Source: Ricinus communis
Taxonomy: Eukaryota > Streptophyta > Magnoliopsida > Malpighiales > Euphorbiaceae
DNA length: 64,000 nt
Direction of reading: 5' to 3'
Assembly: GCF_019578655.1 (NCBI RefSeq)
Contig: NC_063257.1
Span: 20,894,001 to 20,958,000, forward strand
Part shown: one piece after another, positions 47,166-58,453 of the stretch
Layout of the letters: every line of letters begins with the position of its first letter
Numbering within the stretch: the first letter of the stretch is position 1
Program-made: the position numbers and the translations under genes
The notes under the pieces: generated by a model
What the model saw: the letters and a program-made list of their open reading frames with translations, nothing else
Told to the model about the DNA's origin: nothing
Databases searched by the model: none

Positions 47166-49297
47166 GTGCTAGGACGTCAGGTATACCTACTCGACTTTCC
47201 TTGTTCGGTAACTCGATCATTATTTTGACTTTCTCTAATGTATATATTATTTTAATTTTTCTTTGAAGTGATTGATATGAAGTAATTAAAGAGGGCTAAG
47301 CTCATCAAAGGCAATAAAACAGCTACTGTCAATAGCTAATTTTTCGAGAATTGATGCTGTTTTACATATATTTTTGACTTAAAACATCGAAATTGATGAA
47401 AAAAAATTTCTATCAATGATTTGTGATAATTATTGGGATTTATTAAAATATTTTAATGATAATTATTTGAATATAAAAGATTTTATTTTAATTAATATGA
47501 TAAAAGAAAAGATAATCGATAATTCTTTTATTTTAAATAATTAACACTTATTTGCTTCTCTAGGTTTCTTAACCCTACTGCTAAAAATAGAACAATATGC
47601 CCTAGGTCTAGGGTTAGCTAATTCATGAAGCAACTACATTCAATGTTCTTTAAGCAGAGAGAATAGCAACCTGGATTTTTGATAGACTTTTAAAAAAGCA
47701 ATGAGAGTTTTAGAAAATAAAAAGAAAAGCTACTAAGAAAGAACCCTAGATTAGGAAACTTTTTTAGAACGACCGAAGTTTTTTCTAGATTTCAAGCAGA
47801 ATTGGATTCTCAACCAACCTTCGATTCAACTGCTTCATCGTCTCTAGAGACTTGCAGAACAACAATCTTTGGTGACAACTTGAGGGTTCCCCCCACATCT
47901 ATATCATCAACATCACTTTTCCTTTTTAACTGGTCCTTTTGTTTTATAATTCTAGAAACATGATTATGATTTTTATTATTATTTATATGTTTTATGTGAT
48001 TAGAATAGATTTTCTTCTGAATTAACATGTTTATAACTTGATGGATTTTGAATCTGATAATTTGAACATTTAGGGTTCTGAATATGGTAATATGTTATTT
48101 ATTGAATTTTGAATATGATTAGTTAAATAATTAGGGTTGATTTGTATTTCTATACAATTAAATTAGATTTTTAGGGCTATATTATTGAAATTTAGAATCT
48201 ACCTTAAAATATAATATCTACCTACTATCTATTATACTTCTAGGGTTTGCATTATTTTTAGATTTTCTAGTTAAATTTTATGTTCTTTTATGCTTTTTAT
48301 TTCATTTTACATGTTTTTATCGATTTTCTATCCTTTATGCATGTAAAATCGGCTCCTAGGCATGAGAAATTAAAGGAAAATCGCAGAACTGACCTGCTGA
48401 AGCCTTAGAGCTGAGCCGATTGGCTCTATTCACTAAGTCGATTGGTTATGCACATTTTGGCCCTGATTTTTGGATTTTTAATGTATTTTGGCGATGTTTA
48501 TGTACTGTTCTTTGTTTTTAGGTGTTTTTCTTTCTTTCTTAGTTGTAGGAAGGGTAAAGCTAGAATTATATTTTCTGCACTTCTATTTTTGTTTTATGTT
48601 TGATGTATGCCAAATAGTTGTAATGTGATTACCTAATTAAAAATTGGACACAGACTTTAGAATAAAATTGAACCTAACAAGAACAATTGTAGTCCATTAG
48701 GTTAATCAGATGGTAAAGTGGGCTAAATTTAAAATCAATATAGACCTGGTGGGCTTGCCATATTTTTAACTGAATTAATTGGACCATGTTAGATTTAAAA
48801 TCACATAATTGGGCTAGAATATAAAAATTAGTCCATTTAGGCTTAAAGGCTAAAATCAAAGCATAATTTATAATTGGGCTAGAATTAAGTGAAGCCTTGT
48901 ATATAATTAATTAGCAATATAATCTAACAAATCAAAAATGGCTTGAGCTTAATAAAATGGGCTATACTTAAGAGGACCTCACATGTTATAATAAAATGCT
49001 TGTAAATATAAACTTTTGTATTTACAGGGAATAACTTGTTAAACGATAAAATTAAAAACTAAGATACACAAATAAGAAAGTTGACTTCCTGATCTATCTC
49101 TGCATGTGGCAAAGCTTCCTTATAGAATATAGTATGCCACTCAAATTAGTAAAAGTGTCCAGAGAATTACTCGGGTAGCGACTCCATCTCCGCGTTAGTC
49201 TATGTGACTAGTTAGTGTGTTCCCAATTAGGTTGAAAAGCCTTACAGTACTGTAGTCGCTAGAGACACTTGGGTGCATGGTGGAAACCGCCACCACA
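47166..49297 (+). other. Probable 5' LTR region of the Tat-lineage element; left boundary not found
   Basis: No gene is recognisable. The region ends in CCACCACA directly before a Tat-type primer site at 49299, so at least its right part must be the LTR of the element that follows. A TG start could not be fixed because the second LTR is not in the window. Confidence 0.5.
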
Positions 49298-49298
49298 A

Positions 49299-49316
49299 TG
49301 GCGACTCCGCTAGGGA
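49299..49316 (+). other. Primer-binding site of the Tat element
   Basis: TGGCGACTCCGCTAGGGA. The common Tat/Ogre form is TGGCGACTCCGCTGGGGA (from memory, complementary to a tRNA-Arg 3' end), so one base differs. Confidence 0.8.
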
Positions 49317-49987
49317 TAAGAGGAGATGATTCTAATGTATCTTTGTATTTAGTTTTATTATTTAATAAGTGATTCTTGCATCATTTGCATGGCTACTTTT
49401 GTTCTACTCGAACCTTGAAATTACAATACTAGTTAACCATCACTCACAAGTAATGAGTGAGCTTCTTTCGTCGCATGGACCCTTGAGTGGGGAAGCGAGC
49501 CAAGAAAGAACACTTTTGACCTGTGGGAACCTTTTATCCTTACCCAAGACTCAGCTCACAGTAATGACAGTAGCAATCTTCCTCAAGAACCTTATTGCTT
49601 GTTGTCTGGAATGTTTATCTTAATAAGTACTTAAGCCCACATATTAGAAAGCCTTGCGTCATGTGAAATCAGGCCCTAGGCCTAAAATATGTAGGCTTTA
49701 CACTTATATTGAAAATATCACCTTGTTTTATGGCATGAGCGTCGGGCCTACTATCCCTTATTGGTAGAAAGCCAAAAACCAAAACCTTAGGAAAACAGAC
49801 CCACCACAAACTGTGCGGGGAGAAAAAAGATCCTAAAAATGCATTGTGTAATGACTATGTGTATGCTAGCCCTTTTCCTTGTCTTTATGCATATAACGTG
49901 CATCGTGCATCATGCATCTCATGCATCACACTAGCACTTTGTTTTTTAGCCATATAAACACTTCATTGGGTTAGTAGAGGCAAGGCA
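49317..49987 (+). other. 5' untranslated leader of the Tat element
   Basis: No coding sequence. It has a cluster of GCATC/CATGCATC words at 49895-49930, which recur in leaders of such elements. Confidence 0.5.
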
Positions 49988-51383
49988 ATGGAAGGCTGGA
50001 GAGAATACCCATCTCACCAAGAATCTAGACTGTACTAGAGCTTCTCGAAAAGTCAAGATATCAAGCTTCCACTAACGAGATTGAAGCTACATCTGAGATG
50101 GCCAACGAAAGAGCAAATGAGTAAGATGTTGATATCCTCAAGTATGTTGTCATTGATAATTTAAGGGGTGTGATCTGGGAGGAGCTCTAATAAATTTTGG
50201 CTGGGATGGCTACAAACCAAGCCCTGCCTATCGCCCCGATTGCCCCAATTAGTTTGATAGCTAAACCTCCTATAGTTGTTGATTCGGCTGTAATTACCGC
50301 TGAAACTGTTGCCGCTACTGCAGCCGCCGCCAATGCCAATGCTGAAGACCCTACTAGGAGAAGAGACCGTCTTTAGGGAGACCGTCTTTGCCACTAATGA
50401 AGCTGCGAGTGGCTTGAGTGCTAAACTTGACAAGATATAAAGCATGCTGGAAATTAAAGGATTGGACCCGACCTATGATTTTGAAGAATTGGTTTTCACG
50501 GGCAAAGATAAGCTGCCTCCGAAGTTCAGAATGCCTGAAATGAACAAGTTCAATGGGACTGGCGATGCGAAAGTTCATCTAAAGCAGTATGTCACCATCA
50601 TCGAAACTACTCAGTTAAGTAGGACCCAAATTCTCAATCTGTTTTTTATTATCTCTAGAAGGACTCACTCTAAACTGGTATCATTGTCTAGAAAAATCCG
50701 CCAAACTTGAATGATGCGATTTATATAATTCTTTTATCAAGGAATACGATTATAACACTCAATTGGAAGTGTTAATCAAATACCTTGATTCCACCAAGTA
50801 AAAGTCGAATGATTCATGCTCTGATTTTTTGACCAATTAGAGGAATAAGGCCGGGTTGATGCAAAATAAGACCTTTGAATAGGATCAGGTTCATAGGATG
50901 GTTAAAAATATTCTTCCAGGATGGGTTGAAAGGCTTCAAATGATGAACCCAAAGACTTTCATGGATCTATACGATGATAAGCTTCAGGTTGAAGTGATAA
51001 AGAATGACAAAAGAAAAATTGTGCGAACCGGCGGAAGGCCGAATTATTAGGCTGGAGGGAGCAAGATCCTAGATGTGAATGTTGTTCAGCAACCAAGGAA
51101 GTTCTCCAACTTCAAGCAACCTCTCTCGAAGATCTTTGAGAGGTTAGTACAAAATGGCTTGCACCAACTAACCACCCTTAAAAATCCATCTAACCCTAAT
51201 GTACTCGGTTATAAACCCAACACCTACTGCAAATTACACCAAGCATCCAATGACCACACAAACAGCTGCATCGAGCTTAAACATGAAATTCAAGACCTCA
51301 TCGACACTAGAAAATTGACCGACCCAGACCAGCCTACTACCAGAAGGAACCCCTACCAAACTACAACAAAACACCATTCCTAA
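49988..51383 (+). pseudogene. gag of the Tat element
   Basis: An Ala-rich variable N-terminal part is followed by the conserved entry YDFEELVFTGKDKLPPKFRM (50474-50533), KFNGTGDAKVHLKQYV, and in other frames FIKEYDYNT and VKNILPGWVERLQMMNPKTF. A terminal part reads YCKLHQASNDHTNSCIELKH (about 51228-51287). At least six frame changes and several in-frame stops occur between 50100 and 51060. The product would be the particle protein; it is dead. A second copy of the zinc-binding HxH-type segment (YCEYHQAFRHV, about 51612-51644) appears further on, suggesting a duplication of the gag end. Confidence 0.75.
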
Positions 51384-51899
51384 ACCAAGTGTCCATGATC
51401 ACCCTTGACTTCAGTGAAGAGAAGATCATGAACTCTTTTCAAAACATATCCTAACCCGAACCAAAGCTAGAGCTAGAGCCAAATACCCCACAAAGAACTT
51501 TCACCAAGTTGGGGGCATCACTATCTGTGGTGTTCCAACACCTAAAATGGAGCGGGAAACTCAAGCCCCTATCACCAAAGAGTAATCCTACTGCTCACAA
51601 TGACCAATATTGTGAGTATCACCAGGCTTTCAGGCATGTAATGGATTAGTGTAACTGTCTCAAGCAGGAAGTTCAAGACTTGATAGATTGCAAGGAATGG
51701 CGAGTAAAGCAACTTCCTCGGTATGAATGGTAACACTTGCTAGGGCAGCGCTCAAGCAAATTTGATTTCAAATTCCATTATTTGAGGCCTCTTTTGGCTG
51801 ATACTCGGATTGAGGATATTGTACAGAGTGTTTGGGGATCAGACAATGATCAAGCAGATTCCGAGCCTTGTCTTCTAGAGGTATGGAAGGAGGGTAAAA

Positions 51900-52260
51900 A
51901 GAAGTCGGTAATGGCCATTAACATTTGGTACAACTTCGAGGATAAGTGTGAAGTCCAAGAAAATGGGGCGAAGGATATATGGGTCAACCATCAATGTATA
52001 TCCCTCTCGCATACTCCCTAAGCTAGGGATGACAACGAAAGACCTGAAACCATCGGATATGGTTATAAGGGAATATGACGAAACAAAGAGAGACATGGAA
52101 GGGACATTTTCAACACTGGTAAAAACATGTCCCATTGAATTCGCTTTGTTATTAGGTAAGCCATCGTTTCATGCCCTAGGTGGAGTCCTTTCCACTATAC
52201 ATTAGAAGGTCAAGTTCCCTCATGAAGGTAAGATAGTGACTATCTATGATATAGACTTCA
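51900..52260 (+). pseudogene. Protease region of the Tat element
   Basis: Reads INVYPSRILPKLGMTTKDLK, then VIREYDETKRDMEGTF and LLGKPSFHALGGVLSTIH, which follow the Tat protease order (substrate loop, flap, LLGRPWIHxxGAVPSSLHQ). The active-site DTG part is not readable. An in-frame TAG lies right after STIH at 52203-52205. Other frames overlap it. Confidence 0.65.
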
Positions 52261-52499
52261 ATTTTATAAGCTCGATGATATAAGCTTTGATTCTTCTTAC
52301 TTGTACGATGTTTTTTCTGATGGTAGTGGGTGCATTTTTATAATCATGACATGTACATGTTTGACATAAATTCCATTCAAATTGATACATTTAATTTAGG
52401 CACAAATAAAAATCCCATGAATATTTTGATAGCTCATGATATAACTCATGAGGAGATGAGAGAATTAGAAAAAATAATGGAAAAAAGAAAAACAGTATT

Positions 52500-53820
52500 T
52501 GCTTGATCTTACAACAACATTACAGGATTAGACAGGAAAATAGTGGAGCACCACATCCCGACTTATCCATACATCAAGCCAATTAAGTAGAAGATGAGAA
52601 GGTTAATGCCAGAATGGACAAAAGAGACCTAGAAAGAGGTCGCTAAGCAGGAAAAGGCTAAACATACATCCCGACTTCCTTGATGTAGTCGACTATCCTA
52701 AATGGTTAGTGAATATCGTCCTAGTCTCAAAGAAGGGTGGAAAGCTTATATGTGTATATTATTAGGAAATGAACAAGACATGCCCTAAGGACGACTTTTC
52801 CCTTCCCCGGATAGATGTAATAATTGATAGTGCCGCTTCAAGTTCGATGTACTCCTTCACCGATAGGTTTCCAAGATACAATCAATTCATGATGGCAATA
52901 GTGGACAAGCTGAAGAGGGCATTCATCACTGAATAGGGTACATACTGCTATAAAGTTATGCCTTTTAGACTAAAGAATGTCGGGACAACTTATTAGAGAG
53001 CGCCACTACCTTGTTTCACGACATGATGCACAAAGAGGTGGAAGTATATGTAGACAAATAATGGTAAATTCTACAATAAGAGAAGGGCATTTCCAGGCTC
53101 TTGATAAGTTCCTAGGACGAGTGGAAAGGTATAACTTGAGGCTTAATTCAAAGAAAAGCATATTATGAGTAACATCAGGGAAGTTGCTCGGGCACTTAGT
53201 GAGTCAAGGGGATTAGAGATCGATCCAAACAAGGTAAAAGCTATTCAAGAGATGCCAGGCGCCGAAGATAGACAAAGAGGTCAGAGGATTTCTAGGACGT
53301 TTGCAATACATTAGCAGGTTCATCTTCAAACTCATAATGGTTTTTGATCGTATCTTCAAGCTTTTGAGGAAACACCAATCCATTGTATAAGCATTGTCAG
53401 AACGCCTTTGACAAAATGAAAGAGTATCTGATGAAGCCGCTGAAAGATGGAAAACCGTTGATTCTGTATTTAGCTTTGGAAGAGGAAGCTATATGGGGGC
53501 AATGGTCACATAGTGTGGGCCTAATAACATAGGACATGCGGTCTACTACCTCAATAAGAAATTGTTGCCTTATGAGTCGAAGTATAACCTCATGGAGAAT
53601 ACATGTTTGGCCATAATATGGCCTACGAGAAAATTGAGACACTACTCCAATCTTATAGGGTGCAGAAAATTTCAAAAATAAACCCACTGAAGTATCTGCT
53701 CGAAGGTCTATCTCTCACAGAAAAGCTAGCTAGATGGTTAGTGCTTCTAATAGAGTTTGACATCGAGTACGCCACCAAAAAGGTGGTCAAGGGTAGGGCT
53801 AGAGCATAATTCTTGGCTCA
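52500..53820 (+). pseudogene. Reverse transcriptase and first RNase H of the Tat element
   Basis: Pieces in shifting frames: MRRLMPEWTKET, then (V)VDYPKWLVNIVLVSKKGGK, DDFSLPRIDVIIDSAASSSM, FPRYNQFMMAIVDKLKRAFI, YKVMPFRLKNVGTTY and a remnant of VEVYVDDM at about 53040-53057. The connection region reads FLGRLQYISRFI, and RNase H pieces such as YLNKKLLPYESKYNLMENTC and LLEGLSLTEKLARWLVLLIEFDIEY follow. More than ten stops are present. The Tat assignment comes from the pattern DDFPLPHIDxLVDxTA typical of that lineage. Confidence 0.75.
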
Positions 53821-53879
53821 AAATGCAATTGAGAGAGATGAACCTTGGGATTTGGAGTTTCTTGATAAAAATCTAAGGC

Positions 53880-54280
53880 AATAGAGATCTAAGAATGGAA
53901 AATGTACTTTGATGGAGTTATGAACGCGAGAAGTATAGGGTCAGGAGTGACAAACCAGAAGGAGAGATGCTGCCAATAGCTAAGAGATTGGACTCCAAAG
54001 TGAAAAATAATATGGCAGAGTATGAAGCATGTTTATTTGGATTAGAAGTAGCCATGGTAACGGGAGAAAGGAGTTGATGGTCTATGGGGACTCCATGCTG
54101 GTAATTCAACAAGCCATCAAAGAGTGGAAAGTGAAAGAAGAAAGGTTGAAGCCGTATGTCAACTATCTCAAGGCTTTGGTTTGTAACTTCTCCAAATGCT
54201 CATTTATACACTTTTCATGAGATGAGAATCAGATGGCAGATGCATTGGCTATCCTATCGTCAATGTGGGACAACCCCTTG
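53880..54280 (+). pseudogene. Second (archaeal-type) RNase H of the Tat element
   Basis: Begins WKMYFDGVMNARSIGSGV in a broken frame, continues NNMAEYEACLFGLEVAM, ELMVYGDSMLVIQQAIKEWK and VKEERLKPYVNYLKALV, and ends with DENQMADALAILSSMWDN. Conserved acidic residues of the aRNH fold (FDG, AEYEA, YGDS, ADAL) are still present. An extra aRNH domain after the normal one is specific to the Tat lineage among plant gypsy elements. Confidence 0.75.
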
Positions 54281-55601
54281 GAGCTTCTGATAAAGCCGTT
54301 AGTGATTGTGAAATCAGGAGCGCCTTGTTATCAAGGAGACCAGATAATGCAAATCTAGATTGGACTAGAAGAGAAACCTTGGTTTTATGATATAGAGAGA
54401 TTTGTAGAAGACATGGAATATCCAGAGGAAGCGACTATGAAGGAAAGGATCGCACATTGGATCCAGGCCAGGAACTATATCAGCCATGAATGAGTGCAAT
54501 ATAGAAGAATGACTTCAGGTGTCCAACTTTAGTGCGCTACTAAAGCAAAAGCACATATTGTAGTGGAGAAGATGAATAAAGGGATATACGAGCCTCACAT
54601 GAACAACATAGTGTTAACTAGGAAGATCATGTGTCAAGGTTATTTACTAATTAACAATGAAAAAGGATTGTATAGCTCTAGTATGGAAATGACGTGAGTG
54701 TCAACTCTATAGTGACTTGAGTCACATACCCCCGAGCGAGCTTCACAATATGACATCCCCATAGCCTTTTACAGCTTGGGAAATCAACATCATCTGAGAG
54801 ATAAAGCCTTCTTTAAATGGTCATAGGCACATAGTCGTGGCGATCGACTACTTCGCTAAGTGGGATTAGGCCGAGTCATTCACTACTATGGGGGCAAGGC
54901 AGATGGCTAGTTTTATAGGGAGAAAATTAATCTGTAGATATGGGGTCCCGCACTACGTTATGATGGATAATAGCGTACAATTCATGGGCAAAATAGTAGA
55001 CCTATTAGTGGAGTATAAGATAGAACATCACAGGTCCTCTCCGTACAGACCTCAGGCGAATGGAGCGATAGAAGCAACCTACAATAACCTAAAGAGAATA
55101 CTCTCGAAGATGGTATGGAATCATAAGGATTGGTTATTTCGATTACGCTTCATACTTTGGGGATACCGAACAACTGAGCGGACATCGATAGGACGAACTC
55201 AATACTCTATGGTTTATGGGACTGAAACATTCTTTCCAGTTGAGTTAGAGTTGAAAAATTTGAGAATTGTATTAGAGGCTAAAATACCGGAGTACCAATG
55301 GGTTGAGTAGAGATACCAACAGTTGGCTCTGATCGATGAAAGAAGTATGAAAGCCCTTTACTACATGCAGTTGAATCAGAAACGGATATCTAGGGCGTTA
55401 AATAAGAAAGTAAAGCCAGCAAAAATTAGAGCCAATGACTTGGCATTGAAACATACAAGACCAATTGCATTCGACCTAAGAGGGAAGTTCATGCCTAATT
55501 GGGAAGGCCAGTACTTAGTAAAGAAAATTTTGCCCAAATGTGACCCTCAAATCCCAGACTTGAAAGGGAACAAATTCTCTGAGACAATTAACCTGGATCG
55601 T

Positions 55602-57076
55602 TGATGTGCGTAAAATACACACATCTAAATGGGGTTTTTAAGATCGATTTTATGGATATTTGGATGTGAATTGGTACCAACACTCACCCTATGCGTCTGT
55701 TTGTGTGCATTAGGTCCAAAAGAAGTCAAAGAATGAAAAAGGAAAGAATTGGAGCATAATTGGACGTCAAAGCTGCCGAAACGAGCTATGTACGAGCATG
55801 AGGAAGCTGAACATGGCCGTGTTGGTATCAACACTGGCCGTGTTCTCAACACGGTCACAAACACAGGCCGTGTTACCAACACGGGGACCAACACGGCCGT
55901 GTTGGACATCAAAGAAGAAGTAGATCTTAGGGAGCACGGCCATAGAGAGTAACACGGCCAGGAACACCATCCCGTGTTGGGTACACGGCCAGGAACACAG
56001 CCGTGTTGGTGGCGACAGGGGGAGTTAGTTAAAAGAAAGAAAGAGAGGAAAGAAGGAGGAGGCTAGGGTTAGAACGTCCCAAACCCTAATATTTCTCTCT
56101 CTAAGAGTTTTCTGAGCTGAAACCAAGGGAAAAGGAGACCTGGATCAAGGTTTCAATCGGATTCCCTTGAAGGATCGAAGATTGGGAGAGGTTCGTTGAT
56201 TGATTTTCAAATCGAGCAAGAGGTACAAGAATCGATTCAATTGGAGCAAAAGGATTTGGGGCTGTTTACTCTCATCCAAGGGTGTAATCAGGTTTTCTCT
56301 ACCTTTGCTTATTGTTGTAATTGAATTCTTGTATATTTTAAGAATGAACATGATTAGCTAGATTGATTAAATCCATTGGGATTTCTTTACTATGTTGGCT
56401 TGATATTATATTGTTGGATTGTTTGAGTTGGTTTTGTATTCTTCTTGTTTTCAGTATTAATAAGATAATGCATTATTCATGAGACGTTTTGAATTGTGAT
56501 GTTTAGATTGCTTTATGAGATTGAGAAATCCGTTTGGCAATTGGAATTTTGAATAGCAAGAACTGGTTAATAATCACTTAGAGATAAGGACAATTAACTA
56601 GCCGGATTAAGAATTAACAAAGCTTAATAGAGGCAGGTTAAAGCTTAATGCTAATTTAAGAATCAATCGTTAGGAAGAGATTCCAACTTTAGGTTATTAG
56701 ATTTAGGAATTCGGTTATCTCGAGAGAGAAACCGAACTCGGTTAAGAATTCATCCACGGGTAGCATAATTAGACTCACCAATCCTTTATCTTTTGTTTGA
56801 TTGCCAACTAGTTTAGATTCCCTTTGGGTTTGTCTTCTTGCCTTAGTTATTTCGTTTATCAATCACTCTTGCATCTCCTTTAGGACTTAGCTTGTAGCTA
56901 TTAGTTAGTTTAGAAATTATTTATCGCTAATTTTAGGTTAATATAACAAAGAACAAATGAGTAACTCTGGGCTTTCACTTTCCCGAGGAATACGGCCTTG
57001 ATACTAGCCATTAGTGCTAGACTGCATCGATAGGTACACTGCCTTAGATTGTAGCTAACACGAGTAGCACACATCA
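55602..57076 (+). mobile_element. Solo LTR with 5-bp target duplication ATCGT
   Basis: Begins TGATGTGCGTAAAATACAC and ends AGCACACATCA, 1,475 bp, flanked by ATCGT on both sides (55597-55601 and 57077-57081). No primer site follows, so it is a solo LTR. It contains a cluster of ACACGG/CCGTGT motifs at 55810-56010. Because removing it and one target copy restores the Tat pol end, it clearly inserted after the Tat element. Confidence 0.92.
55810..56010. repeat. Cluster of palindromic AACACGG...CCGTGTT motifs in the solo LTR
   Basis: At least eleven occurrences of CACGG or CCGTG in 200 bp, in both orientations, some joined as the perfect palindrome AACACGGCCGTGTT. They lie upstream of the likely transcription start, so they may be control elements or only fold-back DNA. 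Confidence 0.8.
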
Positions 57077-57379
57077 ATCGTCTTAAAAAATACTATGTAT
57101 AAAAATAAAAAATGACAATAGAAAAAAATAGTTTGCTGATCAGAAAACTTGAAATAGGCTGGTCAGGCAAAAATCCGGGCAATAAGAGATAAAACAATCA
57201 AATAAAAAATCTGAAAACACTAGCTGATAACAAGAGTTGTATCATGAGAAATAAAAATGCACCCATTTGGGTCCTTACTAAATTATTTAGAATTTTTATC
57301 AAACATACATATGTCTGTTTATTACTCTACGCACTAATTGAAAGAAAAGCTAAGCTATAGTCCTAAGCAAAATAAATGA

Positions 57380-58440
57380 GATCTAAAACAGAAGCATATT
57401 TCATCTTTTCCTTCTCTTTACATCTGCATTCCTAGATTCAGTATCTAGCTCTCAAGTTCTCTTGAACCTTGCACATCTAGGAGAAGTGGTAATCTGAAGC
57501 TTGACCCAAACTTTGAAGTTGTCATCTGTGGTTAGATCGCCTTCAAAGTCCAGGTTGCACTATATATCTCGACGGTGCTAGAGTCTCTCCATCTTATCTA
57601 GGAAGTCTTGTCTCAATGGAAAGCCTTCGAATTCAGGAGGGAATTTCAGAATTTGTTTCTTCTCCTTATATTGACGGTAAAGTCTCATAGGTGTGTACAA
57701 AGTGGATGCCCATAATCCAGGTAAAGGTACGCAGTCGCCATACACCATGAGCGTGACATGCTTGATTCTCCACCAGGGGCAAGTCCAATAGATAAGTGTG
57801 TTCGGAGTGCCCTTTATCCAAGAAATCTAGCCATCATGGTCCTGTGGGGTAGCAATTGATTGAACTTGCACATGCTTCGGCTCATACTTATCAATATTTT
57901 ACGGGATGGTCTCTATCTGAAGTTTCTCGCACAACCAAATCTGTAAAATGAAAAAGAAAAAGAAAAAATGGGAAAAAAGAAAGCTAAGTTAAAAATCTAA
58001 AAGGGCGGTTTAGGCAAAAATAAAGTCTACTAAGTTAAAAATCCGAAAGGGTAGCTTAGGTAAAAATTGAGGCAACAATAATAAAAGAAAAAGGAGATCT
58101 GGTTGCATACCTGTAAGAGAACGAGATTGCCACCAAACCGTTGATGGGTTTTATATATGTCTAACCTAATGATGGCCTCAACTAGGATGACTAGAACTGG
58201 ATCTGCTCTATGCTCCACATGATCAATAATGCCAATAATTTTAATATCTCCCCCTCCTTGAGGAGAAATCAATAGGAATTAGGCATAGAGGCAAAAGCCC
58301 AACATCCTAACCCAAATAGGTGTACCTCTTTCCTTCTTCTCACCACAAGAGATCAAGGAAGTGAGAGTAATGTATTCACGAACTGAATGGGAAAGTACCT
58401 CAGTAGGGGGTATATTGAATAGCTCTACTAATTTTCAAAA
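57380..58440 (-). pseudogene. Antisense ORF of the Tat element (DUF7745-like), with intron
   Basis: Read on the minus strand: the upstream exon (from about 58420 to 58111) has GIIDHVEHRADPVLVILVEA followed by IRLDIYKTHQRFGGNLVLLQ. After a GT-AG intron (57941-58110) the frame resumes as IWLCEKLQIETIP, then WIKGTPNTLIYWTCPWWRIK, VYGDCVPLPGLWASTLYTPM, RLYRQYKEKKQ and FEGFPLRQDFLDKMERL. Known Tat-lineage elements carry such antisense ORFs between pol and the 3' LTR; similar plant proteins are filed as DUF7745 (from memory). Stops occur at about 58285 and 57895 and further on, so this copy is dead. The function of the family is unknown. Confidence 0.6.
57941..58110 (-). other. Intron in the antisense ORF of the Tat element
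   Basis: 170 bp on the minus strand. Donor ACAG^GTATGC, acceptor TTTTTCATTTTACAG^ATTTGG preceded by a long pyrimidine tract (TTTCTTTTTC repeats). Joining gives LLQ-IWLCEKLQ in one frame, as in homologues without the gap. Confidence 0.7.
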
Positions 58441-58453
58441 AAAAAAAAGATTA

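Larger units (their letters stand above)
54400..57102 (+). pseudogene. Integrase and pol C-terminus of the Tat element, split by a solo LTR
   Basis: Zinc-region remnants (GIYEPHMNN, KIMCQGYLL) at about 54575-54650 are broken by stops. The core reads from HIVVAIDYFAKWD-like sequence near 54830 to ICRYGVPHYVMMDNSVQFMG and YRPQANGAIEATYNNLKRIL, then LWGYRTTERTSIGRTQYSMVY. The second catalytic Asp is kept in MMDNSVQF and the Glu as AIEA. The tail (ALNKKVKPAKI, then PNWEGQYLVKKILP) runs to NLDR at 55601. There a solo LTR is inserted, and after its target duplication the frame resumes at 57082 with LKKYYV and a stop at 57100-57102, the usual end of Tat pol. Confidence 0.8.
49299..58453 (+). mobile_element. 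Tat-lineage (Ogre/Retand-like) Ty3/gypsy element, decayed and nested
   Basis: Primer site TGGCGACTCCGCTAGGGA at 49299-49316, then gag, protease, RT with RNase H, a second archaeal-type RNase H, and integrase, followed by an antisense ORF. The dual RNase H and the antisense ORF downstream of pol are marks of the Tat lineage. Every domain carries many stops and shifts, so this is an old copy. A solo LTR interrupts the last codons of pol (55602-57076). The element is cut at 58454 by a chromovirus that runs out of the window, so the 3' LTR is not visible. Confidence 0.85.
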
